Assembly (NCBI RefSeq): GCF_000340215.1
Contig: NW_006921536.1
Coordinates: 5,168,874 to 5,232,873 of the forward strand
Direction of reading: 5' to 3'
Source: Pseudocercospora fijiensis CIRAD86
Taxonomy: Eukaryota; Ascomycota; Dothideomycetes; Mycosphaerellales; Mycosphaerellaceae
Length of the DNA: 64,000 nt
This document shows, piece by piece, positions 34,860 through 45,860 of this stretch (its first letter is position 1; the number at the start of each line of letters is the position of its first letter). Both the position numbers and the translations under genes were made by a program. Below the pieces are notes generated by a model, which had not been told where the DNA came from, searched no databases, and saw nothing but the letters and a program-made list of their open reading frames with translations.

Positions 34860-37800
34860 CTATATAATATTAACCTCCCTCTATCCTAGCGAACCTACGA
34901 CTATATACGCTCTCTAGTAATATACCGCTATCCCGTCGGCAACCCTATTATATCGAGCGACGCTAGTACGTCCGCCGACATTACCGCGATAGTGCGCTAC
35001 TGCCCTTAGAATAACGACTATAGCCCGCCGCCTACCGCCTTATATATATATCGCTAGAACGAGTTGTCCGACCCTAGCTAGACCTAGCTAAAAGAACGCC
35101 GCTATAAGTCTCTACTATTCTTTGCCTTCTAAGAGCCTAAATTCGAGCTATACTATAACTACGCTACTACGCCGATAGAAGTAGCGTAGAGACTTAATTA
35201 TAGTATTCTAGTAGAGCAGGTGCTAGTACTAGTATACCGCGAACTAGACTAGCTACTACGCGACTACGTCGGCGAGTTTATAAGCGCTAAGATCTAAACG
35301 CGAATCTATAATACGCCGATTCTACGAGTTCTCCTTTATAGACGCGCTACTAAGATCTACCTAATTATAATCGTAGATTTTTTCCTATATAAGTACGGCT
35401 TCTACCGCGCCTTTATTACGCGTATTCGCGCGTAGAACTATATAGAAGCTACGGACTTCGCCTTGCTACTCCTCGACCTAGAGCCTAGCGTAATAGACTA
35501 TAACTTATTACGACGTATTAAGATTATACTCTAGGAAAATACGAGCCTTTACGAATACGATAAGGACGATCGCTCCGAGTAGGCCCGCTTCTTTAGCGTA
35601 CTAGAATTCTACTAGTTCCTCGATTAGGCGCTCGACGTATCCGACGCTAGCGATAAAGGCGTAGTTATTACGCTCCCTAATCCCTAGTATACGAAGCTTT
35701 TCTATAACCTAGACGATATCCCTATACTCGTACGGAACTACGACATTTACTACGCTATCCGAACGCTATCGCGACTTAATATCGGTATAACTAATTACTA
35801 GTAGATAGAAGCGCTATATAACGGAGACTACGTCTAAATAGCGGCGTAGCTATTCTATATACTAGTAAAGTACGGTTTCTATTCTAACGCAATTAGCACT
35901 CTATACGAAGTACTTAAAGATATACCTAGATAGGACAATACTAATATCGACCTTGTTATAGTCTACGACTAGATCGCCTAGGTCGTAGGCCGCGACGAGA
36001 TAGAGTAGCGCCTAAATCGCGACGACCTACTAGGTTAGTACCCTAAGGAGTAGAAACTTACGGCCGAGCAGATACGCGACTAGCAAACGGTAGTAATATA
36101 CGTTAAGGCGTAAGAAAAGATTCTAGCTATAGAGCTAGTAGACCCTATTACCGGCGAGATAGCTACGCCTTTATAATATCTTACGTAGACCGCGTCGATA
36201 GCAGACTTTTAAACTAAATACCGGTACTAGTCCGAGTATATACTTATAGTCGTCTACGACTATAATACTATCGTATAAAAGCGTAAGACAAGTAGAGAGT
36301 AGAAGGATTATTATAATACGCTATGCTACTACTAGGGCGACGAGGGCTTAAATCTAAATAAAAAGGCTCTACGAAATAAGTAGAACGCCGAGCCTACTAA
36401 GGTAATAGCAAAGAATAAGTAGAACGAGCTAGGCAAGGACGCTACGTAAAATAGGCAAGATACTAAGGAGTTAGAGCCTATAACGTCTAGCGCGACGATC
36501 CTAATAGAAGATATAGAGATATAGTACGTTATAGCGAATACTAAAGCTAATCTACCGCTACCTAAGGGCTGTTACCTTAAGAACTCTCTATAGAAGCACT
36601 AGCTAACGCTAGTCTAGGCGGTACTCGCGAACGTTTTCCTACGAAAGATAACGCTCGACGCCGTCTATAAGGACGTCTAGATCCTTCTTAGATATACGAT
36701 AATAGCGCGTTCTATCGATAAGGAGCTCGGTAGGTAGGCAGAAGACAAGGATAGTATAGTAATTATAGTAGACGGCGAGTAGGTGCTTGCCTTATATAGC
36801 TAGGTAGTGTGTAAAAAGGCGGTAGGCAAGCTTCCCTAGGCGGACGCTAAGCTGTTACAAAACCGCCTATACTAGCTAAAGACTATTAATAAGCAGCAAC
36901 TATAAAAAGACGCCGCTACCGAGTAGCTACGACTACTAAAGGACATCGGTAGCATAGAGGACGCCGCTACTAAGCAACTAAACGAGAATATAGAGGAGAC
37001 GGGTCTAGTCGCTATATTAACGGCTATAGTAGGAAGCAAGGCTCTAGGATAGGACATCGAGATATAGGACCCTATAGAGGTACGAGAACGCAATAGAGAG
37101 CTCTAGGAGGTAGTAATAGAGGCAATTTTAGCCTACGTAATAGAGCCTATAATAGTAGTATAGCTAACCGAGGCCGTCCCTATTACGTTCCTAAGTATAA
37201 AGACTATATTAGATACTAAGTTCGCGTAGGAGTTATTAGAAGCTAACGTCGGTATAAGCCTTACCGAAGTAGGTAACGCGTTTATCCTAACCTCGAAAGG
37301 TAGGTTAGAGGCGAAGCTTCGCGTAATAGAAACTACCTACTTTAATAACGAGTGCAATCTAGGATAGTACGACTACGTCGTAACGAACGACCCTAAGGCT
37401 AAAACGCTCGAGTAAGCATACGACGAGGAGACCGAGTATAACGATGCCCTAGTAGCCCCTACCGACTACGACTCCCTAGTATATAAGAACTCTAACGGCG
37501 GCGACGACTCTCTAGTACGCGAAAACCCTTACGATAGTAGCGACTCTCTAGTATACTAAAACGCGGACAATAGCGACGACTCTCTAGTACGCTAAAACGT
37601 AGACAATAGCGACGACTTATAGTATAGCGATTAGAATAACGGTAAGCGATACCCTATCCTAGATAGCGTCGATATAAATAGAGATATTCGAGATACTATA
37701 AAATTATTAGGCGTCCGCTAGCGTACTGCCGCCCTCTTCTATATAATAATAGTAAACGCTATTAAAGCCGCTATAAAGGAGGATAATAACGCTATCGAGC

Positions 37801-39975
37801 GTTTTATAACGATAGACAAGTTAGCCTATATAGGGCAAATTACGCTCTAAGTAGTATACGAATACTATTTCCTTAGCTAGGCATATAAGACTACTTATAT
37901 AAACGAGTACTTTAAGGAATTTATTAGCGACTTTTACCCTACTCCGGCACCTAGTATAGACCTATATAGTAGGCTCTAAGCTATATTCGACTATATCTAG
38001 GGATACTATAGAGGCCCGCTAGTCTTAGGACTAACCCTATTACTCTATACGCTACTATAGATACGTACAGTAGTAGAGTACGACGCTAACCCCCTAGCTA
38101 CTAACTATATAAACGAGATATTAGGCGATTCTACTAATAACGCCGATCCTACTATCTACGCTAAGCCTACTAACGATACCGACGCTAAGGACAATTAGAA
38201 CTCTATATAAGCCGATACTAAGGACGCTAACGTTTAAGACCCTATATAAGCTAAGAACTATATCGATAACGCTAGCGACGTATCTGCTATCGACGACGTA
38301 ATAAATACGCCTAAAAGATAAGAGGAGGACGATAGTAACGAGGACGCCCTAATCGACGTAGAGGAGAAGAAGTAGCGCTATAGAGCGGCTAGGGCAGCTA
38401 AGATAGATAAGAGTAAAACAGACGAGGACGACGATTAGGAAAACGCTCTAGCTATTATAAATAAGAAGAAGGTACGCTATAGAGCGGTTAATATAGATAA
38501 GAACAAGAACTTTTAGTACTCGGGTATATAGTATACTAGTATTAAAGATTAGTTAGAGTCGCAGTACTAAGCTAATATAGCGGTACTAATATATAATACG
38601 CTAGGGTTTAAGATAATAGACTATATACTACCGATAGGCACCTACTTGTCCGACTTTAAATTAGGAATAATATACCGCAAGGTTAATAATACGGCTATTA
38701 GCCTAAAGGATCTTAGAAAGTAGTATATATACTCCGTCGAAGTATAGGGATATCTACGCTCTAAGCGTAAGCTAATCGGTCCGCCGTACCTATACTACGA
38801 GCAGTATCCTAACGGTATATACAAGATCGCCGCTATTGCTTGTTATACTATACTTATACTATACTTATAGGCAGCGGCACCTTCTACGATTAGGTTACCT
38901 AGACGCATATCGATAACGCGAGCAATTAGGTAACGATTACGACGGCAATATCTCTAGATATCGAAGGCGAGACTAAGCTAATTACCTCTTTACGCTAATA
39001 GTAGGCGCGCTAGCGGAAGTACTATAAGGACCTAAACTACGACCTATATAAGAAGTAGCTCTAAATTATTTCCCTATCCTATCTTACTTTTAAGGCCGCT
39101 ATAGTAGAGTAGCTAATAGAGATCGATGTCGTCGCTATCCTAGACTACGCCCTTAAAAACATATAGGCCTATAATACAACCGACGAGGACGGTACGCTAA
39201 CGGATATCGCGCTCGACTATTTCCTACGTATAGCGTATCTTTAGCTACAAATAGGCCGTATACTGCGCGTAGACCGCGATTAGGTAGCTACCTATAATAA
39301 GAAGGGCCTACTACTAGAAGACATCGAGTATAATTATACTATAGAGGACGCAGATCCGGTAAAACTATACTATAGGCTAGGGCGTATAGGTATTACGGGA
39401 CGATACTAGTCGCTTACTAACGAGTAACGCGCCGACTTATACCTCTGCCTACCGGACGAGCTCGCTATAGCTATTAAGTCTAAGACTCTTGTTAGCACTA
39501 TAGCCGCTAACGAAGTAATATAAGTACTAGCTACGCCGCAACTATCGGAGAAGCGTAAGACTAAGTCTCGGTACGGCGCTGCTAGCGCTAGCACCCTCGC
39601 CCTAGCCTCTAAAGGCAAAGGTAAGGCCTCCTCCCTACTAAAGGGCAAGGATAAGAAGAAGCTACCGAAACTCTAGACGCGCTAACCCTTCGTACGCGCC
39701 TTATCTCTACTAGCCTCGGTACCCGCCTCTATACCTATACCTAAGACGCTAAAGCAAGTATAGTACGTCGGCGTATAGAAGATATAAGACAAAAGCGGCG
39801 GAGCGAAGCGTAAGCGGGCTAGTACTAGTACTAGCGAGATATCTAACTAGAAGAGACGACGCTAGTACGCAAACTTCTTAACTAGCTCCGATACTAAGGC
39901 TATACTAAAGTCGGCTACTAAGAAGACGCGCGCCGAGCTCGTAGATTTAGACTAAAGAATAGAGGTAGAGATACC
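34860..39975 (+). pseudogene. Additional long frame of E0, unknown function
   Basis: A single phase (codons beginning at positions divisible by 3) can be read from about 34,860 to about 38,840. After a shift near 38.85 kb it continues to about 39,975. Total coding capacity is about 1,700 aa. Stops are TAG or TAA, as RIP would make from Gln or Trp codons. I do not recognise the product. Visible features are a 12-residue acidic repeat beginning 'DSLV' at 37470-37613, several Lys/Glu-rich helical stretches (36.3-37.1 kb), one hydrophobic stretch 'VLGLTLLLYTLLW' near 38.03 kb, and a basic C-terminal region with 'KGKGKASSLLKGKDKKK' (39.6 kb) and 'KRKRAS' (39.8 kb). It resembles neither a second gag nor a known envelope-like frame. 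The start codon is not identifiable. Confidence 0.62.
37470..37613 (+). repeat. Four tandem 36-bp units in the E0 extra frame
   Basis: Four units of exactly 36 bp keep the reading phase and each starts GACTCYCTAGTA, encoding 'DSLV' plus eight variable acidic or Asn-rich residues. A partial fifth follows. Confidence 0.85.
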
Positions 39976-40097
39976 CTAATATATATTAGAAGGTATAAGC
40001 TATACGATATATATTAAGCGAGGGAAATAGAAGTCGGGAAGAAGTATAGGTACGGCTGTCTTAGTACGCTAGCTTTCGTTCTATTAGACGAGGGTGC

Positions 40098-40204
40098 TAT
40101 TATAGCAGGTATAGAACGCCGGGCCTATATATACTCCTACAAAACCGTAGATACCTCTTTAATACTATACTATTACAAACCTACTAATCGTCCCTTATAT
40201 AATA
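40098..40204 (+). repeat. E0 right LTR, 107 bp
   Basis: It begins TATTATAGCAGG and ends TATAATA, followed by TSD GAATC (40205-40209). It is preceded by a purine-rich GACGAGGGTGC. It is uninterrupted and shows the empty site of E1. Confidence 0.85.
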
Positions 40205-40209
40205 GAATC

Positions 40210-41170
40210 GCTAGCCTTTATCTAGTACTTATTACCCTACTAATCGGACTCTAATAACAATAATACTAGTATACCTCTAGTCTTAGCCTACTTCTACGAA
40301 ATCTAGCCCTATTCTACTATCTCCGCTCTTAGTACGGCCTCGCTATCGTTAGAGTTATAGTCGCTATAGCTATTGTCTTTAATACTTTTATTAACCCTAT
40401 CGCTTTAGGCGCTATTAGGTAGAAGTACTATATTGTTTATATTGCCCTTATCGTCGCTTATAGTACGACTATATACTTCTATTATCCTAAGATATAAGGA
40501 TATACTCTCGAGTAGATCGCGACGATCTTTAATAGAGATAAGGCTAGGATTCTAGATTCTAAATAGGTAGCGGAGAGGAGTAAGAGTATTAGGATAGGCT
40601 ATAGAGGTTACGTATTAGGAAGCTATATATATTATAGGTAAATCTTAGCGTTAGGATAGTTAGCGTTAATATATATTTTATTTCTTAGAGCTTCTTTTAA
40701 GCGCTACTAGATTCGTTATATTAATACTAATATTATATCCCTAATCGATTATCTTTACTATAGAAACTTTTTTCCTAATCGCGACAATCCTATCGATAGG
40801 ATCGCTTAGGATCCTTAGGATTGTACGTTAAAGATCTTATCTAATAGGATCGTCGTAATCTAGAAATTCTAGCAAATCTAATCGTAGTTAGAATTTTATT
40901 CTTTGCCGTCTAACTCGTATATCGAGTTAGGCTTAAGTCGTCGTAGATACTAGTACTACTATTTAAATTATATTTTCTATCGGGTCTATATATTATATAG
41001 TTATTACTTCTACTAATATCTAACGTTTATACGTATACTCGTATAACTACTAGCATTTGTATACGTCTACTACGTATACTAAGTTAGTACTAACATAGCG
41101 ACCGACTCGTATAGTATTAATAGATTTCGCTAGATTATATAGTATATCTATTTATTATAGTTAATAAGAA
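40210..41170 (-). other. E3 3' non-coding region
   Basis: About 1 kb of A/T-rich RIP sequence lies between the 3' LTR side and the end of pol. Dense stops are present in all frames and no domain is seen. Confidence 0.45.
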
Positions 41171-44100
41171 TATATTCTATTCGTCCTCTATAGCTATATT
41201 AAAGCGATATACCTCTACCTTCTTTTGTTTATTTCCTTTCGACTTCTTCTTTACTTTTATTATATATCTCCTAATTCTTCGATCCTACGTCTCTTTATTA
41301 AATACTATCTCCTCGACTTTGCTACCGTCTGCCTCTATATCTACCTACTATATCTACTCTCCCTCTCTTAGCCCTAATATATTATAATATCCCTAACGCG
41401 ATTACTTACTACTACGAATAAAGTCTTATCTATTACGTAAGACTAGTTAGAATACCTACTATTCGTATAGTAATTAGCGCGTAATCCTTTCCCTATTATT
41501 ATCGCCGCGGTATATCTATACCTTTTATATTAATTATCTTAGGTTCTATTATATTCTATTGTCTTAATAGCACTTATACCGTTTTCTCCCTATACTAAAG
41601 CAAATAGATTAGTAGCCTCCGTCGGCTCCTAATCTATCGCTTAGAAACTGCTCTATAGTATAAGAAGTCTAATATCGTTTTTCTTAGGTAGGGCCTCCGC
41701 CTTTACTAACTTATCTATCGGATTGTCGCCGGCTTTAAGTTGTTTACTTAATTGTTGCCTAGTAGACGCTTTAGGACCTATTAATTATATTAGTAGAGTA
41801 GAGAAACACGGCGCCCGTAGACTACTCTTACTATAGCGCTCGATTAATCCGCCTTTATTATTAGAATCTAAAATAACGTCGATTGCTATAAGTATATCGA
41901 TATCGTTACGTACGCTCTCGAAGTTATTTATTAATAATTTAGGGGTATCCTATACTATGCCTATATACTGTACGTATATCTTCTACGCTTTCGATAACCG
42001 AAGGTCTCGAGTATCTTAATCTACCGTATTCTACGTAGTTATCCGATCTAGGAACAGCTAGTATATTAAGTTATAATCTAAGGCTAGCTAGATCGCTTTA
42101 CCTCTAATTTTAGTTAAATACGACTCTATCGACTATCTAGTTAGTATTCTACTAAGTACCGTAGTAGTAGATAATATTATAAAAGGGGTAACTTTATAGT
42201 AGTACTATTTAATACATATCTTCTAGCCTCGCCGATCCTACTAGAGTAGTATACCTACTAGATATTTGTATATAAGCTTACTAAGGTAGCGCGTAGTATA
42301 TATCGACCGTTAGCTATTATCTAGTAACTATACTATTTTAGAGAGAGTCTTACTAGTTTCTCGTCGGTAGCGCGATAGTTCTCGAGAATAGTTCGTATAT
42401 AAGCGGCGACCTTGTTAGCCGACTCGATGTTCGTAAGCTACTATTTAGTTACCTATAGTCTACTAGGCAGGTCGTTAAAACCTATATTAGGATAGCGACT
42501 AGTATTCGTAAAAAAGGGTATTATACCGGTCGCTACGGCGATATAGTTATTAAGTACGAACTCCGCTAGTAGTAGCTAAGAGACCTGGTCGTCTTGCTGT
42601 TACGAGTAAAATGCTCGGAGGTACTATTTAAGCGTTTAGTTCGTACGTTCCGATTAACTATTAGTCTTAGGGTAGAAAGCGGAAGAGATATTCTATACGA
42701 TACTAAAATAGGCGTATAGACGCTTCTAGAAAATGCTAACGAGTTAGCTGCCGCGGTCGCTATAGGTAGTAGAGAGCGCTCCGTATGCTAGGTAGATAAG
42801 GTAATAGGCTTACTAAGCCGCGTCTTTAGTATCTATTCGATCCGTCGGTAGGAAACGTACCTACTTAGTTACGTAGTCGGTTACTATTAGGATATTATAG
42901 TATACCTTCTTATTGCCTAGGTGCTTATTAGTATAGGGTAGCAGCTCGACGATATAGTCTATAGTAATATATATCTAGGGTTGCGGAGATATTAGTAACG
43001 CTAATAAAGTCCCTAGCTTCTATAACTAAGACAGGTTTGCTACTCGGTATACGCGGCAGTTATGTAGATAGCGTACTGTATTAGCCGTTATCTTAGGCTA
43101 GTATAGGTTATTACGTATAATTAACTTAAGCGTTCGGTTAATGCCTTAGTAACTAGTTAATAGACTATCGTAGAAACGCTAGATAACTCTTATTCGAAGG
43201 TTCTTAAACGCGGATATATAGAAGCGTTTATTAATATAGAGCCGTTCGTCGCGAACCTTATAGTTAGTAGGGGAGACTTTGTTAGTGCGTATCTATAGTA
43301 ATACAAAGCCTTCTACTAGATGCTTCTTAGTTTCCGCTATAAAGGCCGTTATCGAGTCTTGCTCGTACGCTTATTTATATATATAGTCGATCGTAGACTC
43401 TATATCGATCTAGTCCGCCTTAGGTAGTAGTAATTTTAGTAATATACCCCCTCCCTTTTCGCTATTATTGTCCTTAACAACTTTATCGGCTAAGCCTTTA
43501 GACTTATATCCGAGTCCGCTATTCTTATATTTTATTATAAAGTTCGTAACGATATCTAAGTTTTCTTTTTTTAAGACTATACGCTCTTAATACTATAGTC
43601 TCGGGTTATCGACATTTAAGGGTAGATCTTATATATAGCGTATAAGGCTGTCCGGCTTAGTCCCTTGTCTTCCTAGATAATAGGTAATTTTAAAGTTAAA
43701 CTACGAGAGGAATTTAGCCTATCGTACTTACCGCCTCTTTAATCGCTTTACAGATATAAAGTATTCTAGGTTCTTATAATCGGACAATACCCGTACTTCT
43801 TATATTATTAATTCCGGTTCCTATTCTTCGAAGCATTTAATAATTGCTAGTAACTCCTTATTATAGATATTATAATTAATTTTAGTAGGCAGCATCTTCT
43901 TTAAGAAAAACGCTATAGGTATAAGAACGTCTTTTCTTATTTAAGACAGAACGCCGGTAGTAACCTAGTCGGAGGAGTCGGTTTCTACCTAAGTCTCTTC
44001 TCCTAGAATAAAGTATATAAGTATAAAGGGCTACGCCCTAGGTAGAAAGCGCTAGCCTTAGGCATTCGGCCTGCGCGATTCTAACCTACTACTTAGCGCT

Positions 44101-45860
44101 TAGCGTACTGTATAAAACTATTCGGATTTACGTAGATAGACTTAGCTCTTTATCGAACCTATTAAGTCTTATACCTAGCATCTACGTACGCGTTACTTAC
44201 CCGTAATAATAAGTATAGGAGCTATTATAAATATAGTATTTAGTTCTTCGAAAGATTGTTAGTATTCCTTCGTCTATTTATAAAGGAAGTCTTTCTTCGT
44301 TAGTACAGTTAAGGGAGCTACTACCCGCGAGAAGGCGTATATAAAGCGGCGGTAGAACCTAGCGAAACCGAGGAATGCCTATACGTCCTTTATATTGCGA
44401 GGGGCTTACTAATACTAAATAGCTTCTACTTTCGAAGGGTCTATTTTAATACCTTTAGTTATTACGTAGAGACCGAGATATTTAACTCTCTTAATATAGA
44501 AGTCGCTCTTATTTATATTAATTAGGAGCTTAGCCTCTCCTAGCTTAGTAATAACTTTCTCTATATAGGTTATATATTTATCTTCTATCCCGTCGGTATA
44601 GATTAGTATATTATCTAGGTAGACCGTAACGAAGTTATCTAGGAATTCTCTTAGTATCGTATTAATATACCTTTAAAAGGAGCTCGGTCCGTTATATAAT
44701 CCGAAGGGTAGAACTTTATACTAGTAGAGCCTATAGCGGGTAATAAATATAGTTAGCTATTCGTCGCCTTTGCGAATACGTAAGTTATTAAAGGCTGCGA
44801 CAACGTCTAGCTTTGTAAACTACTTCGCGTAGTAGAGTCGGTCGAGTATTTCGTATATTAGTAGAATCGGATACCTATCTTTAATCGTTAAGGCATTTAG
44901 AGCCCGATAGTCGACGTATACTCGTAGACTACCGCCTAGCTTCCGGACTAGTAGTACGGGCGAGGCGTATAATAAATTCGACGGCTTAATTATACCCTTA
45001 GCTAGTTAATCGTCGATATACTTCTTAGTTACCGCTAGTTGCTCCGTATTTATAGGATATCCTTTCTAATAAAGAGGTTAGGCTCCTAGCTTTAGTTTAA
45101 TTATATAATCGCTACGCGGGTGACGGGTCGTAGTCTAGGAGAACTATATAGTCTTTATCTTTAAAAGCTTCGGCGAGATAGTAATAGCGAGGTAATAGCT
45201 TATCTCTCGGATTAACCTCTTTCGATTTTTTTTATAAAGATTTCGTAATCCTTAGGTAATATAGCCGATAGGGCAACCTCTTCGAGTTCGGTTAACTTAG
45301 GAGGGTTAGTAAAGTCTTCTAGCTATAGGATAAAGAGTTAGTTATTAGGCCGTTTAGCTATTCGTATAAAGGCATCGGCGCTAATAGTATAGATATCGGC
45401 CTCTAGTTTTTAATCTCGAGGAACGATCTTAGTCTTGTAATCTAGGGCAACTATATAGGGTCTACTATTCCGGTTGTAAGATAAGCAGTATTAGGTAGAG
45501 TCGAAGTCTAGAGTATAGCACTGCTAGGAAATATAAGGGTTATATTCTTCTAGCTATAATCTACTAAGGACTAAGTCGTATTAGTCGATATTAGTAATAT
45601 AGTATAAGGATATATCCGTATAATCTCCGATAGTAATAGTAATATATACTACTTTCGTTAGTTAGCTACGTCGCCTATTAGCTAGACGTAATCGCCTTAG
45701 AGACGTAAGAGGGAAAGAATTAATATAATACTTACGGATAAAGTTAGGCTAAGCGAATTAAGTAGTAGCTCTATAGTCGATTAAAGAGCGAGCTTTACTA
45801 GATAGCGGCTTAAGTAGTATCTTCCGCGGGTTGCGGTTCTTGCTCTTACGCTTCGTAAGG
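41170..45860 (-). pseudogene. E3 pol remnant
   Basis: Protease lies near 45,790-45,830: 'LIDYRATT', where TGTGGA changed to TATAGA would restore the usual D-C-G-A. Reverse transcriptase runs from about 45.05 to 44.3 kb with a 'YLDNILIYT' box near 44,610, followed by RNase H (split by the solo LTR). Integrase near 42,990-42,640 shows 'VTDYVTK' and 'YSDRGS', the two catalytic Asp motifs. The C-terminal tail is Lys-rich ('KKKSKGNKQKK', about 41,225). I could not find a chromodomain. Confidence 0.75.
44022..44208 (+). repeat. Solo LTR of the E4 family, 187 bp
   Basis: It is flanked by the duplication ATAAG (44017-44021 and 44209-44213). It begins TATAAAGGG and ends CCCGTAATA. It is the same length as, and nearly identical to, the reverse complement of 48714-48900. 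No internal sequence follows, so it is a recombination remnant. Confidence 0.92.

Larger units (their letters stand above)
11760..40204 (+). mobile_element. Giant Ty3/gypsy retrotransposon E0, nested insertions E1 and E2 inside
   Basis: The element is bounded by 107-bp LTRs and the 5-bp duplication GAATC (11755-11759 and 40205-40209). The span is 28,445 bp. Subtracting E1 and E2 with their duplicated targets leaves about 13.8 kb, large for the superfamily. Order on the plus strand: LTR, leader (19002-19416 then 26899 to about 26,950), gag-pol with chromodomain (about 26.95-34.5 kb), a short spacer, an additional frame of about 5.1 kb, then the right LTR. All frames carry RIP-type stops. The bases after the left LTR (TTAGTAGCTTCG, from 19003) may be a RIP-altered primer binding site starting TGG; this is a guess. 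Confidence 0.82.

Noticed and set aside
40929..41170. Possible LTR or polypurine tract of E3
   Set aside because: Many T/A runs here look like LTR ends, but no partner copy is in the window to define them.
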